This document shows, in pieces, positions 50,230-58,677 of a DNA stretch of 64,000 nt. The position numbers and the translations under genes are program-made. Source of the stretch: Myxococcales bacterium (GTDB taxonomy: Bacteria; Myxococcota_A; Polyangia; Nannocystales; Nannocystaceae). The notes beneath the pieces were generated by a model. The model was given only the letters and a program-made list of their open reading frames with translations. It made no database searches and had not been told where the DNA came from. Numbering within the stretch: position 1 is the stretch's first letter; each line of letters opens with the position of its first letter. The stretch covers positions 54,156 to 118,155 of the forward strand of contig JACKDV010000023.1 in the NCBI GenBank assembly GCA_020633315.1, written 5' to 3'.

Positions 50230-51678
50230 ATGATCGAGATGACGAGGATGGCGTGGCCCAGATGGATCGTGATGTCGGCACTCTGTGCCTGCGGTGGAGA
50301 TGACGGCGGAGGAACGGCCGGCGGGACCGAGGGTGGAACCGAGGGTGGAACCGCAGGTGGGACTGCCGATGGGACCGCAGATGGTTCGGACGAGAGCGGT
50401 GGTGACCTTCCTCCACCCGGATCGGACCGAGATCCGAATGGTGACCAGTGCGGCGGCGACGTCAATGGTTGGCAGACGACGTGCCTGGTCGACTCCGTCA
50501 CTGCAGCCACGAGCGACATGGGACCGATCCTCGGCGCTCCTCCTGTAGGAGCGAGCACGGGTCGCTTCCTGTGCTGCGAAGGGCGGCCCACGATCGAGAC
50601 CGCCGACCATGGTTGCGATGGAATCTGTCAGCTCGAGGTATGCGAAGCGGCCAAGCTCGCTCACATGAACCGCTGCGAAAGCTGCGGTCCGTTCGACTGT
50701 GGGTTCGACATGAGCAACTGCCTCGCCGGGAGCCCGCACGATCAGCTCGTGCTCTGTGCGATGCCGATTCAGCTGCCCTTCTCCTACACCCTCACGGCCA
50801 ACTGCGAGGCGTCCAACAACGAGGTCCGCAATCCCGATGGCTCCTTTCACTTCTTGGATCAGCCGGTCAACGACCCAATGAACGATCCTCCGTTCTGCAT
50901 GCCGAGCTCCGAGCTCGGTCTCGACCCTCCCGCGGGCCTCGGCCAGTTCGCGGGCTCGGCGAGCACCGGAACCAAGGCTCGGGTCACCTGGTCGCTCGCC
51001 GATGCCGACGGCGAGCAGCAGAGTGAGGCTCTCGATGCCGACTTCGAGTATGCCCTGGTGCCCTGCGCTGGGCCTGCGGGCGAGTGCCTGCAGATCACAT
51101 CCCTGGTGCTCACCCTGCCGACCACCGAGGCGCTCGGGATGACGATCGCCAAGGCGAGGCTCGAGGTCGTCTCCGTCGCCGAGGCGCCGTCGATGCAGCG
51201 GGGCCAGTCCTTCCAGTTCGGTGACGAAACGATCGGTGTGCTGATGCAAGCCCACGTCAATGGGGTCCCGTTGGTTCTCAGCGGCACCAACGCCGGGGTC
51301 CCCCATGGAGTCCTCTCTCCGGCGGGGGACCAGTTCTCCATCTCGGACCTGCGGTTCGAGTTCGAGGACAGCATCATCACCGCGGCGCTCGAGATCGAGG
51401 TGCAGGGGCAGTACGACGCCCGGCGGCCCAACGCACAGATCACCCGACTCGACGCTCCCGCTAGCTGCGCCGAGCCCATCACCCTGCTCGCCACCAGTTG
51501 GGACGACGACCAGGACCCGCTGGTCCACTCCTGGTGGGTCCGCGGCGTGGGTGCCTTCCAGGGTCCGCTGGTGGAGCTCGTCGTGCCGGCCGGAGAGCTG
51601 GAGGTGGTGCTGACGTCGAGCGATCCCTCGGGACTGTTCGACACCGAGACCCTGCGCTACGATCGAAAGTGCCAATGA
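50230..51678 (+). CDS. Cys-rich lipoprotein of unknown function
   Basis: A 482-residue predicted lipoprotein. Start MIEMTRMAWPRWIVMSALCA then C, with lipobox LCAC. The linker repeats GGT(E/A)GG and DGTADG. The mature domain has a Cys-rich block: RFLCCEGRPTIETADHGCDG, CQLEVCEAAKLAHMNRCESC and GPFDCGFDMSNCLAG. The rest is beta-rich, ending with an Ig-like region (AQITRLDAPASCAEPITLLA; VELVVPAGELEVVLTSSDPS). No enzymatic motif. Its stop overlaps the start of the next gene (ATGATG at 51675), so the two are coupled. In the direct-repeat island. Confidence 0.78.
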   Translation: MIEMTRMAWPRWIVMSALCACGGDDGGGTAGGTEGGTEGGTAGGTADGTADGSDESGGDLPPPGSDRDPNGDQCGGDVNGWQTTCLVDSVTAATSDMGPILGAPPVGASTGRFLCCEGRPTIETADHGCDGICQLEVCEAAKLAHMNRCESCGPFDCGFDMSNCLAGSPHDQLVLCAMPIQLPFSYTLTANCEASNNEVRNPDGSFHFLDQPVNDPMNDPPFCMPSSELGLDPPAGLGQFAGSASTGTKARVTWSLADADGEQQSEALDADFEYALVPCAGPAGECLQITSLVLTLPTTEALGMTIAKARLEVVSVAEAPSMQRGQSFQFGDETIGVLMQAHVNGVPLVLSGTNAGVPHGVLSPAGDQFSISDLRFEFEDSIITAALEIEVQGQYDARRPNAQITRLDAPASCAEPITLLATSWDDDQDPLVHSWWVRGVGAFQGPLVELVVPAGELEVVLTSSDPSGLFDTETLRYDRKCQ

Positions 51679-52823
51679 TGCGCGTGGGGTCTCGTCGATG
51701 GTGCTGGGCTGGCCGGTGGGCGAGCGCCCTCGGCGTCGCGCTCGCGCTCGCCTGCGCGCCTGCCCAGGACGACGACCCCGTCGTCGATGACGGCATCGTC
51801 GAGACCCCGCACCTTCGCATCATCTCCCACGAAGACGACAAGCCGATCTGCGCCGGCACTGGTCCCTTCCTCGAGCGGGAGCTGCTGAGGATCGCACAGA
51901 CCCTCGAGCTGCCGCTGTGGTCCGAGGACGAGCCCATCGAGGTACATCTCGGCCCGAGTGCCGTGGAGGAGCTTTGTCGTGAGCTCGACGACCCGAACGT
52001 GGTGGGCTGTGCACCGGGGTCGGGAACAGACATCACTGTCGCTGCCAACGGCTTCGGCGACACCCCCCACGAGCTCGTGCACGCGGTTCGCCTCCATTCC
52101 TCGGATCTCGGCCCTGCGCTGTTCGAGGAGGGATTGGCACAGGTTCTCTCGGGGACGGACGGCTATCCGCTCTACGTCCAGTATCCTCGCGGTACTGGTT
52201 GGCCGTCCCCCGCCGAGCTCATCGCGGTTCCCTATCCAGACTTCGATGGCGGGCTGTACGCCCCCGCCCAGAGCTTCATCTCGTGGCTGTGGCTGACCTA
52301 CGGCCGCAGCATGCTGATGGCCCTGGTCAACGACCCTCGCCTTCCCGATGGCGATGCAGCCGCCCTGTTCCAGGAGCACTACGGAATTTCGCTCGACGAA
52401 GCCAACCAGGGCTGGACCCAGGAGGATGCCCCCGATCCCGTCTGGGGCGATCCATGCTTGCCTGAGCGCACCTACACCCTCGACGGCGCCCTGGAATGGT
52501 CCGGCAAGCTCGACTGCAGCGACCCCGAGACGATCGGTGCGACCATCTCGATGTCGATCCCACCCATGTGCATGGTGGTGCCCGAGACCACCCGCGTTCG
52601 CATCACCTTCGAAGCCGACCACGGACGCTTGTCCATCGTGCGCCGCGAGCCGTGCGATCTGGAGCCCACCACCGCCGAAGCCCTGCGCGACAAGTTCCTC
52701 GAGGCCGGAGAGGTTCGCGAGGAGGATATCGTGGGCTGTCGCTTCTGGATGTATCTGGCGTCGCAGGAGCCCGGCTTCCCCACCACCGAATACGCGATTC
52801 GCGTCGAGGAAATCGCCGGCTGA
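51675..52823 (+). CDS. Lipoprotein with gluzincin-type metalloprotease motif
   Basis: A 382-residue predicted lipoprotein. Start MMRVGSRRWCWAGRWASALG, then VALALAC with lipobox ALAC. It has HELVHAVRLHSSDLGPALFE then EGLAQ: HExxH with Glu about 18 residues downstream in EEGLAQ, as in gluzincin or peptidase-MA-like domains. An extra helix with LYAPAQSFISWLWLTYGRSM follows, typical of such proteases. A C-terminal beta domain has four Cys. If active it would be an outer-membrane zinc peptidase (inference). Coupled to the upstream Cys-rich lipoprotein gene. Confidence 0.75.
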   Translation: MMRVGSRRWCWAGRWASALGVALALACAPAQDDDPVVDDGIVETPHLRIISHEDDKPICAGTGPFLERELLRIAQTLELPLWSEDEPIEVHLGPSAVEELCRELDDPNVVGCAPGSGTDITVAANGFGDTPHELVHAVRLHSSDLGPALFEEGLAQVLSGTDGYPLYVQYPRGTGWPSPAELIAVPYPDFDGGLYAPAQSFISWLWLTYGRSMLMALVNDPRLPDGDAAALFQEHYGISLDEANQGWTQEDAPDPVWGDPCLPERTYTLDGALEWSGKLDCSDPETIGATISMSIPPMCMVVPETTRVRITFEADHGRLSIVRREPCDLEPTTAEALRDKFLEAGEVREEDIVGCRFWMYLASQEPGFPTTEYAIRVEEIAG

Positions 52824-52841
52824 GCCAGGGACCGCTCGTCC

Positions 52842-52938
52842 TCGCGACTACTGGCGCAGGTAGGGGCGCAGGTGCGGCAGCAGCCCCTCGGCGTACAGCG
52901 CGTGGCCCCGCGGGGTGGGCCGCGGGTCGCCGGGGAAG
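52842..52938. repeat. 97-bp direct repeat, right copy (3' end of the SGNH gene)
   Basis: Identical to 49836-49932 except one base (GGGG versus GAGG). It is part of the intact SGNH gene (52848-53843), which supports this being the ancestral copy. The island sits immediately beyond the gene stop on this side. Confidence 0.92.
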
Positions 52939-53843
52939 CGACAGTGCTCGCGGATCGCCCGGGGCTGGTCGAAGAACAGCGGCAGGAGGTTGACCAGCTC
53001 GCAGCCGGCATCGGCCGCCAGCTCGCCGAAGCGCATGAGGTACGAGTCGGCCAAGAGCCCCCCTTCCACGTGATCGGAGGTGGGGATGGGCGCCAGCACC
53101 ACGGGCGAGCGGGCCTCGGCGACGAAGGTGGAGAGGATCGTCCGCATCAGCTGCCACGCGGGGTCGTCGGGCGAGCCGTACTGCTCGGGATACGAGACCC
53201 CTCGCACCCGGCGCGTGAAGGCATGGAAGCCGGGGACCTTCTTGTCGACCTCGGCCGTCACCCGCCGCAGCAGCCCACGCACGAAGGTGGGCGGGGGCGC
53301 GGGCGGCTCGGCCGTCACGCCGGGCGGCGGCAGCTGGGCCGGGGGCGGGTGCAGCAGCAGCTCCTCGCCCTCCAGGCTGAAGCGCGGCTTGGGCATGCGC
53401 AGCGTGGGCGCGTCGGGATCGGTCGACGGCACCTCGGTGACCGACTCGAGGTTGCGCAGGATGTTCTCCACCTGCGGGCACAGCAGCAGCAGGTCGTGCT
53501 CCAGCTCGCGCCCGTGCTGCCGGAACGCCAGCAGCTGCTGGTCGGTCCCCGAGCCCGGCAGCCCGAAGTTGAGCACCTGCACGTAGTCCCCCAGCCGTCG
53601 CTCGAGCAGGTCGCCGAAGCGCAGGTGGTCGTCCACCCCCGTGCCCGCCGTGTGCCCGTCCCCGAACACCAGCACGCGGAAGGTCCCGGGCGGCCGCTGT
53701 GGCGTCAGCTCGTGCCGACAGCGATACCCCGCCTGGTTGCACTGGATCTCGTAGCCCCCGCCCTCGTGGGGTACCCGCGTGCGCAGCCCCGGCACGAACC
53801 GATACCCCGTCACCGGGTGACGCTCGAACAGCTCGACCGACAT
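52848..53843 (-). CDS. SGNH/GDSL-like hydrolase family protein
   Basis: A 331-residue protein. Block I is RVLVFGDGHTAGTGVDDHLR, where the usual GDS is GDG, so the nucleophile Ser is replaced by Gly at this position. Block II Gly is in NFGLPGSGTDQQLLAFRQHG. The C-terminal block contains CRFPGDPRPTPRGHALYAEG with a D-x-x-x-x-x-x-H-type H (D-P-R-P-T-P-R-G-H), similar to SGNH block V. Start MSVELFERHPVTGYRFVPGL. The missing Ser suggests a non-catalytic or altered member. No signal peptide is evident. Its 3' 91 bp are duplicated at 49836. Confidence 0.72.
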   Translation of the reverse strand: MSVELFERHPVTGYRFVPGLRTRVPHEGGGYEIQCNQAGYRCRHELTPQRPPGTFRVLVFGDGHTAGTGVDDHLRFGDLLERRLGDYVQVLNFGLPGSGTDQQLLAFRQHGRELEHDLLLLCPQVENILRNLESVTEVPSTDPDAPTLRMPKPRFSLEGEELLLHPPPAQLPPPGVTAEPPAPPPTFVRGLLRRVTAEVDKKVPGFHAFTRRVRGVSYPEQYGSPDDPAWQLMRTILSTFVAEARSPVVLAPIPTSDHVEGGLLADSYLMRFGELAADAGCELVNLLPLFFDQPRAIREHCRFPGDPRPTPRGHALYAEGLLPHLRPYLRQ

Positions 53844-53912
53844 CGAGGATCTCCGAGCCCGGATCTCTACCACCGAACGCCGCCGGCGGGGAGCCCGGGC
53901 CGGAGGCTCCCC

Positions 53913-56036
53913 CTATCGGATGAATTCATCCGCGGGGCCGTGGATCCCGATCTCCACCAGCGTGGCCCGGTCCTTGACCGGCTGCCACCCCAGCTCCTGC
54001 TCCGCCTTGCTCGCGTCGAAGGTGGAGGCGAAGGTCCGCCCCTTCCAGTCCACGTAGCTGGGCATCACCGCGTTGGGGTCGCGGCCCATCGTCTTGATCG
54101 CCCACTTGCCGATCGACTCCACGTAGGAGCGCACGGGGTTCATGGGCACGCGGCGCAGCTTGATCCCCGCCCGGCGCTCGAGCTCGTCGAGGTACTCGTT
54201 GGCGGTGATGCAGGGATCGGCGGTGAGGTTGTACGACTGCCCCACCGCCCCCGGGGCGTCCATCATCTTGACCATCGCGTCGGCCACGTCGTCGACGAGC
54301 ACGATGGGCAGGGGGTTGTTGCCGTCGCCGTACAGGCGGCACACCGAGGTGTAGGGCCACTCGGCCACGCCCCAGTGGTAGGGGTTGCCGCCCTGGCCCA
54401 GCACGATGCCGGGGCGGTTGATCACCACGCCCAGGCCCCGCTTGCCGTGCAGCTCCATCAGCACGCGCTCGTTCTCGGCCTTGGAGCGGGCGTAGGGGTT
54501 GGCCGCCAGCATCGAGGGCACGGGCTGGGTCTGCTCGGTGATCGCCTGGCCGGGGTGGCCCGCGTCGTAGATCGCGATCGACGACGAGTAGATGAAGCGC
54601 TCCACCCCCGCGTCGGCGCAGGCCTCGGCCAGCACCCGCGTGGGCTCCACGTCGTACTTGAGGTACTCGGCCCAGGTCTTGCCGAAGCCGCGGGCCAGGT
54701 GGAACACGTGCCGGATCCCCCGGAGCGCCGGCTTGATCGTGTCGATCTTGGTGAAGTCGCCCTTGACCACGTCCAGGCCCAGGGCGAGCAGCTCGGGCGC
54801 CACGCCCTGCGGGTCGCGGGCGATGAGCCGCACCCCGTGGCCGGCCTTGCGCAGGTGCTTGACCAGCGCCTTGCCGATGAAGCCGGTGCCGCCGATCACC
54901 AGCACGGTGGGCTCGGGCAGCTCGTCGGGCACCGACACCTGGGGCGGCGACGCGGCGTCGCCCAGCGCGGCCGCCTCGGCCACGCGCTCGGCCAGCGCGA
55001 TGGCCCCCGTGGCCAGCTCGCCGCTCAGGCGCTCGTCCATCGTGCCCTGGCGGCTCTCGTAGAAGCAGCGCACCGCGCCCGCGATGCTGGCCTGGAACGG
55101 CCCCGCCGCCTTGACCACCCCCGCCTTGCCCAGCACGAAGCGGGCGAGCTGCCCGGTGGCCTGCACCCACGAGTCGCGGGCCGCGTGGGTCACGTTGATG
55201 TAGCGATCGATGTCGAGCAGCTGCGGCGTGTGCTCCTGCACCACGTAGGTGTTGTTCTCGAAGTCCACGTGGGCCGTGGCCTGCGAGCCGCGGATGTGCA
55301 CGTAGTGCTCGGGGAAGCCGTCGATGAACGACAGGCGCATGCGGACCGAGGTGTTGCCCTTCCAGCCGCGGATCTCCCAGCGCCGGAAGAAGCGGAGCCC
55401 GCGGGGCAGGGTGACCTCGTCGCGCGCGTCGACCGAGACCTCGTCGAGCTCGCCCACCAGGTGCATGCAGTGGGCGAAGGAGTGCGGCGCCACCTCGAAC
55501 AGGATGTTGCGCGGGTGGGCCAGCATCCACGCGCCCCAGGGGCCGCCGGTGAGCTGCCCCAGCTCCTTGTTCCACACGATGTCGACCTGATCGATCTGAC
55601 CCAGCCGCCCGCTGCGGAGGTCGGCGACCATCGCCTCGTAGCCGGGGAAGAACAGGAAGTTGTGGCTCACCCCCAGCGCCCGGTGGGTGCGCTGCGAGGT
55701 CTCGACGAGCTGACGGCAGCCCGCCGAGGTGTGGGCCAGCGGCTTCTCCATCAGCAGGTCCACGCCGCCCTCGAGCACCTGCACGCCCGGCTGGATGTGC
55801 GCCTGCGGTGGGGTGAGCACATGCACCGCGTCGAGCTGCTCGCGCTCGAGCATCTGGCCGAGGTCGCCGTAGCTGTTGGGGATCCCCCGGCTCAGGGCCC
55901 ACCGCTCGGCGCGGTTGGCCACCAGATCGCAGATCGCCGCGACCTGCACCCCCGGCAGCGCCCGCAGGGCGCCGAGGTGGTAGTCCGAGATGTAGCCCGC
56001 GCCCACGAGGGCGACCTTGAGAGTTTGCTGGCTCAT
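53913..56036 (-). CDS. Fused Gfo/Idh/MocA oxidoreductase and NAD-dependent epimerase
   Basis: A 707-residue two-domain protein. Residues about 1-370 are Gfo/Idh/MocA: LKVALVGAGYISDYHLGALR nucleotide motif, VHVLTPPQAHIQ, MEKPLAHTSAGCRQLV. Residues about 385-707 are an extended short-chain dehydrogenase: PTVLVIGGTGFIGKALVKHL (GxxGxxG) and YSSSIAIYDAG with catalytic Tyr in NPYARSKAENERVL (YxxxK). Start MSQQTLKVALVGAGYIS. A single chain with both is uncommon; it probably performs two steps on a nucleotide sugar or polyketide sugar (inference). Divergent from the MFS transporter. Confidence 0.88.
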   Translation of the reverse strand: MSQQTLKVALVGAGYISDYHLGALRALPGVQVAAICDLVANRAERWALSRGIPNSYGDLGQMLEREQLDAVHVLTPPQAHIQPGVQVLEGGVDLLMEKPLAHTSAGCRQLVETSQRTHRALGVSHNFLFFPGYEAMVADLRSGRLGQIDQVDIVWNKELGQLTGGPWGAWMLAHPRNILFEVAPHSFAHCMHLVGELDEVSVDARDEVTLPRGLRFFRRWEIRGWKGNTSVRMRLSFIDGFPEHYVHIRGSQATAHVDFENNTYVVQEHTPQLLDIDRYINVTHAARDSWVQATGQLARFVLGKAGVVKAAGPFQASIAGAVRCFYESRQGTMDERLSGELATGAIALAERVAEAAALGDAASPPQVSVPDELPEPTVLVIGGTGFIGKALVKHLRKAGHGVRLIARDPQGVAPELLALGLDVVKGDFTKIDTIKPALRGIRHVFHLARGFGKTWAEYLKYDVEPTRVLAEACADAGVERFIYSSSIAIYDAGHPGQAITEQTQPVPSMLAANPYARSKAENERVLMELHGKRGLGVVINRPGIVLGQGGNPYHWGVAEWPYTSVCRLYGDGNNPLPIVLVDDVADAMVKMMDAPGAVGQSYNLTADPCITANEYLDELERRAGIKLRRVPMNPVRSYVESIGKWAIKTMGRDPNAVMPSYVDWKGRTFASTFDASKAEQELGWQPVKDRATLVEIGIHGPADEFIR

Positions 56037-56167
56037 TGACGTTGATTCCCGTGACGCGGGGGGAAAATAGGGGCTCGCCCCCACGCCGTCAAACAGGGAA
56101 GCACGCTTACGAATTCGCCCCTGGTGGGCGTGCCTCGCTGGCCGTGGTAGCCCGTGGTTACGCCCCT

Positions 56168-57544
56168 GTGTCCGCCGCGCGTCCTCACGCCGTCGAGCGC
56201 CTGCCGCTGTCGCTCCGCCTCTCGTACGGCGCTCCCAACTTCGGGCTCGCGCTGGTGGGCATTCCCATCCTCATCTACCTGCCGCGCTTCTACAGCGACG
56301 TGGTGGGCATCCCCGTGCTGTGGATCGGGGCCGCCTTCGTGCTCGGGCGGGTGCTCGACGCGCTCACCGATCCGCTGGTGGGCTTCCTCTCGGACCGCTC
56401 CCGCTCCAGCTCCGGTCGGCGCCACCCCTGGATCCGCTGGGGCTGCCTGCCCCTGGCCCTGCTGTCGTTCGCGGTCTACATGCCGCCGGCCGCCCTGCAC
56501 GACGAGTCGATGCTGGTGTTCGCCGGCCTGGTGATCGCCGGCTGGTTCTTCGCCTACACCGCGGTCAACGTGCCCTACCGCGCGCTGGGTCCCGAGCTCA
56601 GCGACGACTACGACGAGCGCACCTCGCTGTTCGCCGTGCGCGAGGGCCTGCTCGTGCTTGGCACCCTCGTCGCCGCCGCGGGCCCTGGCGTGGTGAGCTG
56701 GGTGCTCGGCCTCGGCGACGGCACGGAGGACGAGCGCCGCCGCTTCGCCGGCTACATCATGGTGGCCGCCCCCGTGCTCGTGCTCACCTGCCTGTGGTGC
56801 ACCGCCCGGGTCAAGGAGCGCTTCCACCTGCAGGCCGGCCCCCAGCCCCCGCCCGGCGCCGCCTGGCAGCAGGTGCGCCAGGCCTTCCGCAACCGCCCCT
56901 TCGTGATCCTGCTGACCGCCTTCGTGGTGATCGCCCTGGGCAGCAGCCTGCCCAACGTGCTCATCAGCTACTTCGCCCGCTACGTGCTGCACGCCGAGGA
57001 GCTCGTGCCCGTGTTCGTGGTGGTCTACCTGCTGGTGGGCCTGGCCTGCATGCCCCTTTGGGTGGCGCTGTCCAAGCGCAAGGGCAAGAAGCCCACCTGG
57101 CTGGCCGCGATGACGATCAACGCCGGCTTCTTCGCCGGGGTGAGCCTGGTGGGCGACGGCCAGACCCTGCTGTACGGCTTGCTCGTGGCCGGCTCGGGCA
57201 TCGGGGGCGTGGCCGCGCTGGTGCTGCCCTACTCGATGCAGGCCGACGTGATCGACCACGACGAGCTGCTCACCGGCGAGCGCCGCGAGGGCCTCTACGG
57301 CGGCCTGTGGTCGATCGCCGAGAAGACCGCCGGCGGCCTGGGCCTGGGCCTGTCGATGCTCGTGCTCCACTGGGCCGGCTACCAGCCCAACGCCGAGCAG
57401 AGCGAGCAGGTGCTGCAGGTGCTGCGGGGCCTGTACGTCGGCGTGCCCTGCGTGTGCATCGCGGCGGGGTTCGTGATCGCGCTGCGCTACCCGCTGGACC
57501 GCGAGGCGCACCAGGAGATCGCCCAGAAGCTGCGCCGGGGGTGA
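56168..57544 (+). CDS. MFS transporter, GPH/MelB-type
   Basis: About 458 residues with twelve TM helices. LSLRLSYGAPNFGLALVGIP and LPRFYSDVVGIPVLWIGAAF are typical of the glycoside-pentoside-hexuronide family, with LDALTDPLVGFLSDRSRSSS GRRHPWI motif region (DP and RxGRR). ADVIDHDELLTGERREGLYG and GLWSIAEKTAGGLG are the family C-terminal motif. The start is uncertain: an ATG at 56036 is in frame but overlaps the divergent gene and its codons are not conserved; a GTG at 56168 precedes the domain. Substrate: sugar or other solute. Confidence 0.85.
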   Translation: MSAARPHAVERLPLSLRLSYGAPNFGLALVGIPILIYLPRFYSDVVGIPVLWIGAAFVLGRVLDALTDPLVGFLSDRSRSSSGRRHPWIRWGCLPLALLSFAVYMPPAALHDESMLVFAGLVIAGWFFAYTAVNVPYRALGPELSDDYDERTSLFAVREGLLVLGTLVAAAGPGVVSWVLGLGDGTEDERRRFAGYIMVAAPVLVLTCLWCTARVKERFHLQAGPQPPPGAAWQQVRQAFRNRPFVILLTAFVVIALGSSLPNVLISYFARYVLHAEELVPVFVVVYLLVGLACMPLWVALSKRKGKKPTWLAAMTINAGFFAGVSLVGDGQTLLYGLLVAGSGIGGVAALVLPYSMQADVIDHDELLTGERREGLYGGLWSIAEKTAGGLGLGLSMLVLHWAGYQPNAEQSEQVLQVLRGLYVGVPCVCIAAGFVIALRYPLDREAHQEIAQKLRRG

Positions 57545-57563
57545 GGGGCTCGGCGCCTTCGCT

Positions 57564-58556
57564 TCAGGCCACCACGTCGACGCCGGCCGGGGCCGTGTCG
57601 CTCAGGATCTCGAACGCGGCGCGGTGCCGGGTCTCGAGGCGCCGCGCGGGCTGGCCCTCTCGCTCCACCAGCAGCTCGCACGAGGCCAGCTTGGTGTTGA
57701 GGCAGATCTTCTCCCCGCCGGGCGGGTTGCCGTAGCGCAGGCCCACGAAGTCGCGCGCGGCCGCCCGGATCGTGCCCTCGATGCGCACCCCCGGGCCTCG
57801 CGTGGCGAAGGTCCACTCGAAGGGCCGGAAGCGACCGTGCGCCCGCAGGGCCTGGGCGATGCCGTTGATCGCGTGCTCCTGGCCGTCGAGGCGCAGCACC
57901 AGCGGGGTGAGGAAGGGGGTCCACACGGGGCCCAGCTTGATCCGCGCGGTGCTCAGCTCGAGGAAGGCGTCGGGCTCGTCGTCGAAGCCGGCCACCTGCC
58001 CCCACGCATAGTGGTCGGTGTGCTGGCGGCCCCAGTTGTGGTTGAGGCTGCCGACCCAGCCGTCCACGTCGAGGCGCTCGCCGTCCACCTGCAGGTGGCC
58101 GTCGAAGCGAGCCAGGGGCGTGCCCACCAGCGCCTTGGCCTTGGGCAGCGTGGCGTCGTACAGGCGCGACGGCAGCAGCAGCAGCGGCGGCTCGCGACCC
58201 TGCTGGCGCAGCGACCAGGCGAGGTGGTGGCCGCCCTTGCGGGCCTCGCCGTGTAGACCGTCGTCGTCGAGGGTGGCGCCGGCGATGCGCACCTGCAGCC
58301 CCGCGTCGGAGAAGCTGCAGTCGGCGATCGGGTGCTCCTGCTTGACCGCGATGATGCGGTGCTGCTCGCCGTCGAAGACGATGGCCCACAGCTCGCCGAC
58401 CGCGTCCTTCGCCCGGCCCGCGGGCGAGAAGATGGTGTAGCGGATCCAGAAGGCCAGGGGCCGACGGGGGTGGTTGGCGCGCTGAAACCAGCTCTCGTAG
58501 TGCCCGCGGTCCGATCCATCGTAGCGGCAGCGGTTGAGGGCGTCGCGCGAGGACAT
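57564..58556 (-). CDS. AttH/CrtC-like lipocalin-fold protein
   Basis: A 330-residue protein. Start MSSRDALNRCRYDGSDRGHY then ESWFQRANHP. The blocks FWIRYTIFSPAGRAKDAVGE, ELWAIVFDGEQHRIIAVKQE and GWVGSLNHNWGRQHTDHYAW resemble the AttH/CrtC (hydroxyneurosporene synthase/tocopherol-cyclase-like) beta-barrel superfamily: the NHNWG block is the family's key motif. It is likely to bind or alter a lipid or terpenoid (inference). ATG 58556; longer upstream frame is Pro-rich. Faces the MFS transporter's stop, 20 bp apart. Confidence 0.7.
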   Translation of the reverse strand: MSSRDALNRCRYDGSDRGHYESWFQRANHPRRPLAFWIRYTIFSPAGRAKDAVGELWAIVFDGEQHRIIAVKQEHPIADCSFSDAGLQVRIAGATLDDDGLHGEARKGGHHLAWSLRQQGREPPLLLLPSRLYDATLPKAKALVGTPLARFDGHLQVDGERLDVDGWVGSLNHNWGRQHTDHYAWGQVAGFDDEPDAFLELSTARIKLGPVWTPFLTPLVLRLDGQEHAINGIAQALRAHGRFRPFEWTFATRGPGVRIEGTIRAAARDFVGLRYGNPPGGEKICLNTKLASCELLVEREGQPARRLETRHRAAFEILSDTAPAGVDVVA

Positions 58557-58677
58557 CGGCGCCGAGGGTAGCCGAAAACGACCGGGAGCACGCTCCGAGC
58601 GCGCGCCTGCGAGCAATCGGGCGGTGGTCGTGAACCGACCCCGGCCGAAGGGCACATAGGGGGAGCGAGGGAGGGGT

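Larger units (their letters stand above)
49933..52841. mobile_element. Island of two lipoprotein genes bounded by 97-bp direct repeats
   Basis: Holds two + strand lipoprotein genes (50230-51678 and 51675-52823) between copies of the 3' end of the SGNH gene. A direct duplication of a gene 3' end at both sides is the mark of insertion at an attachment site, or of a tandem duplication followed by loss. No integrase or transposase is visible in the island. 297 bp at its left end (49933-50229) contain no gene but have an imperfect hairpin at about 49957-50022. Confidence 0.5.
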
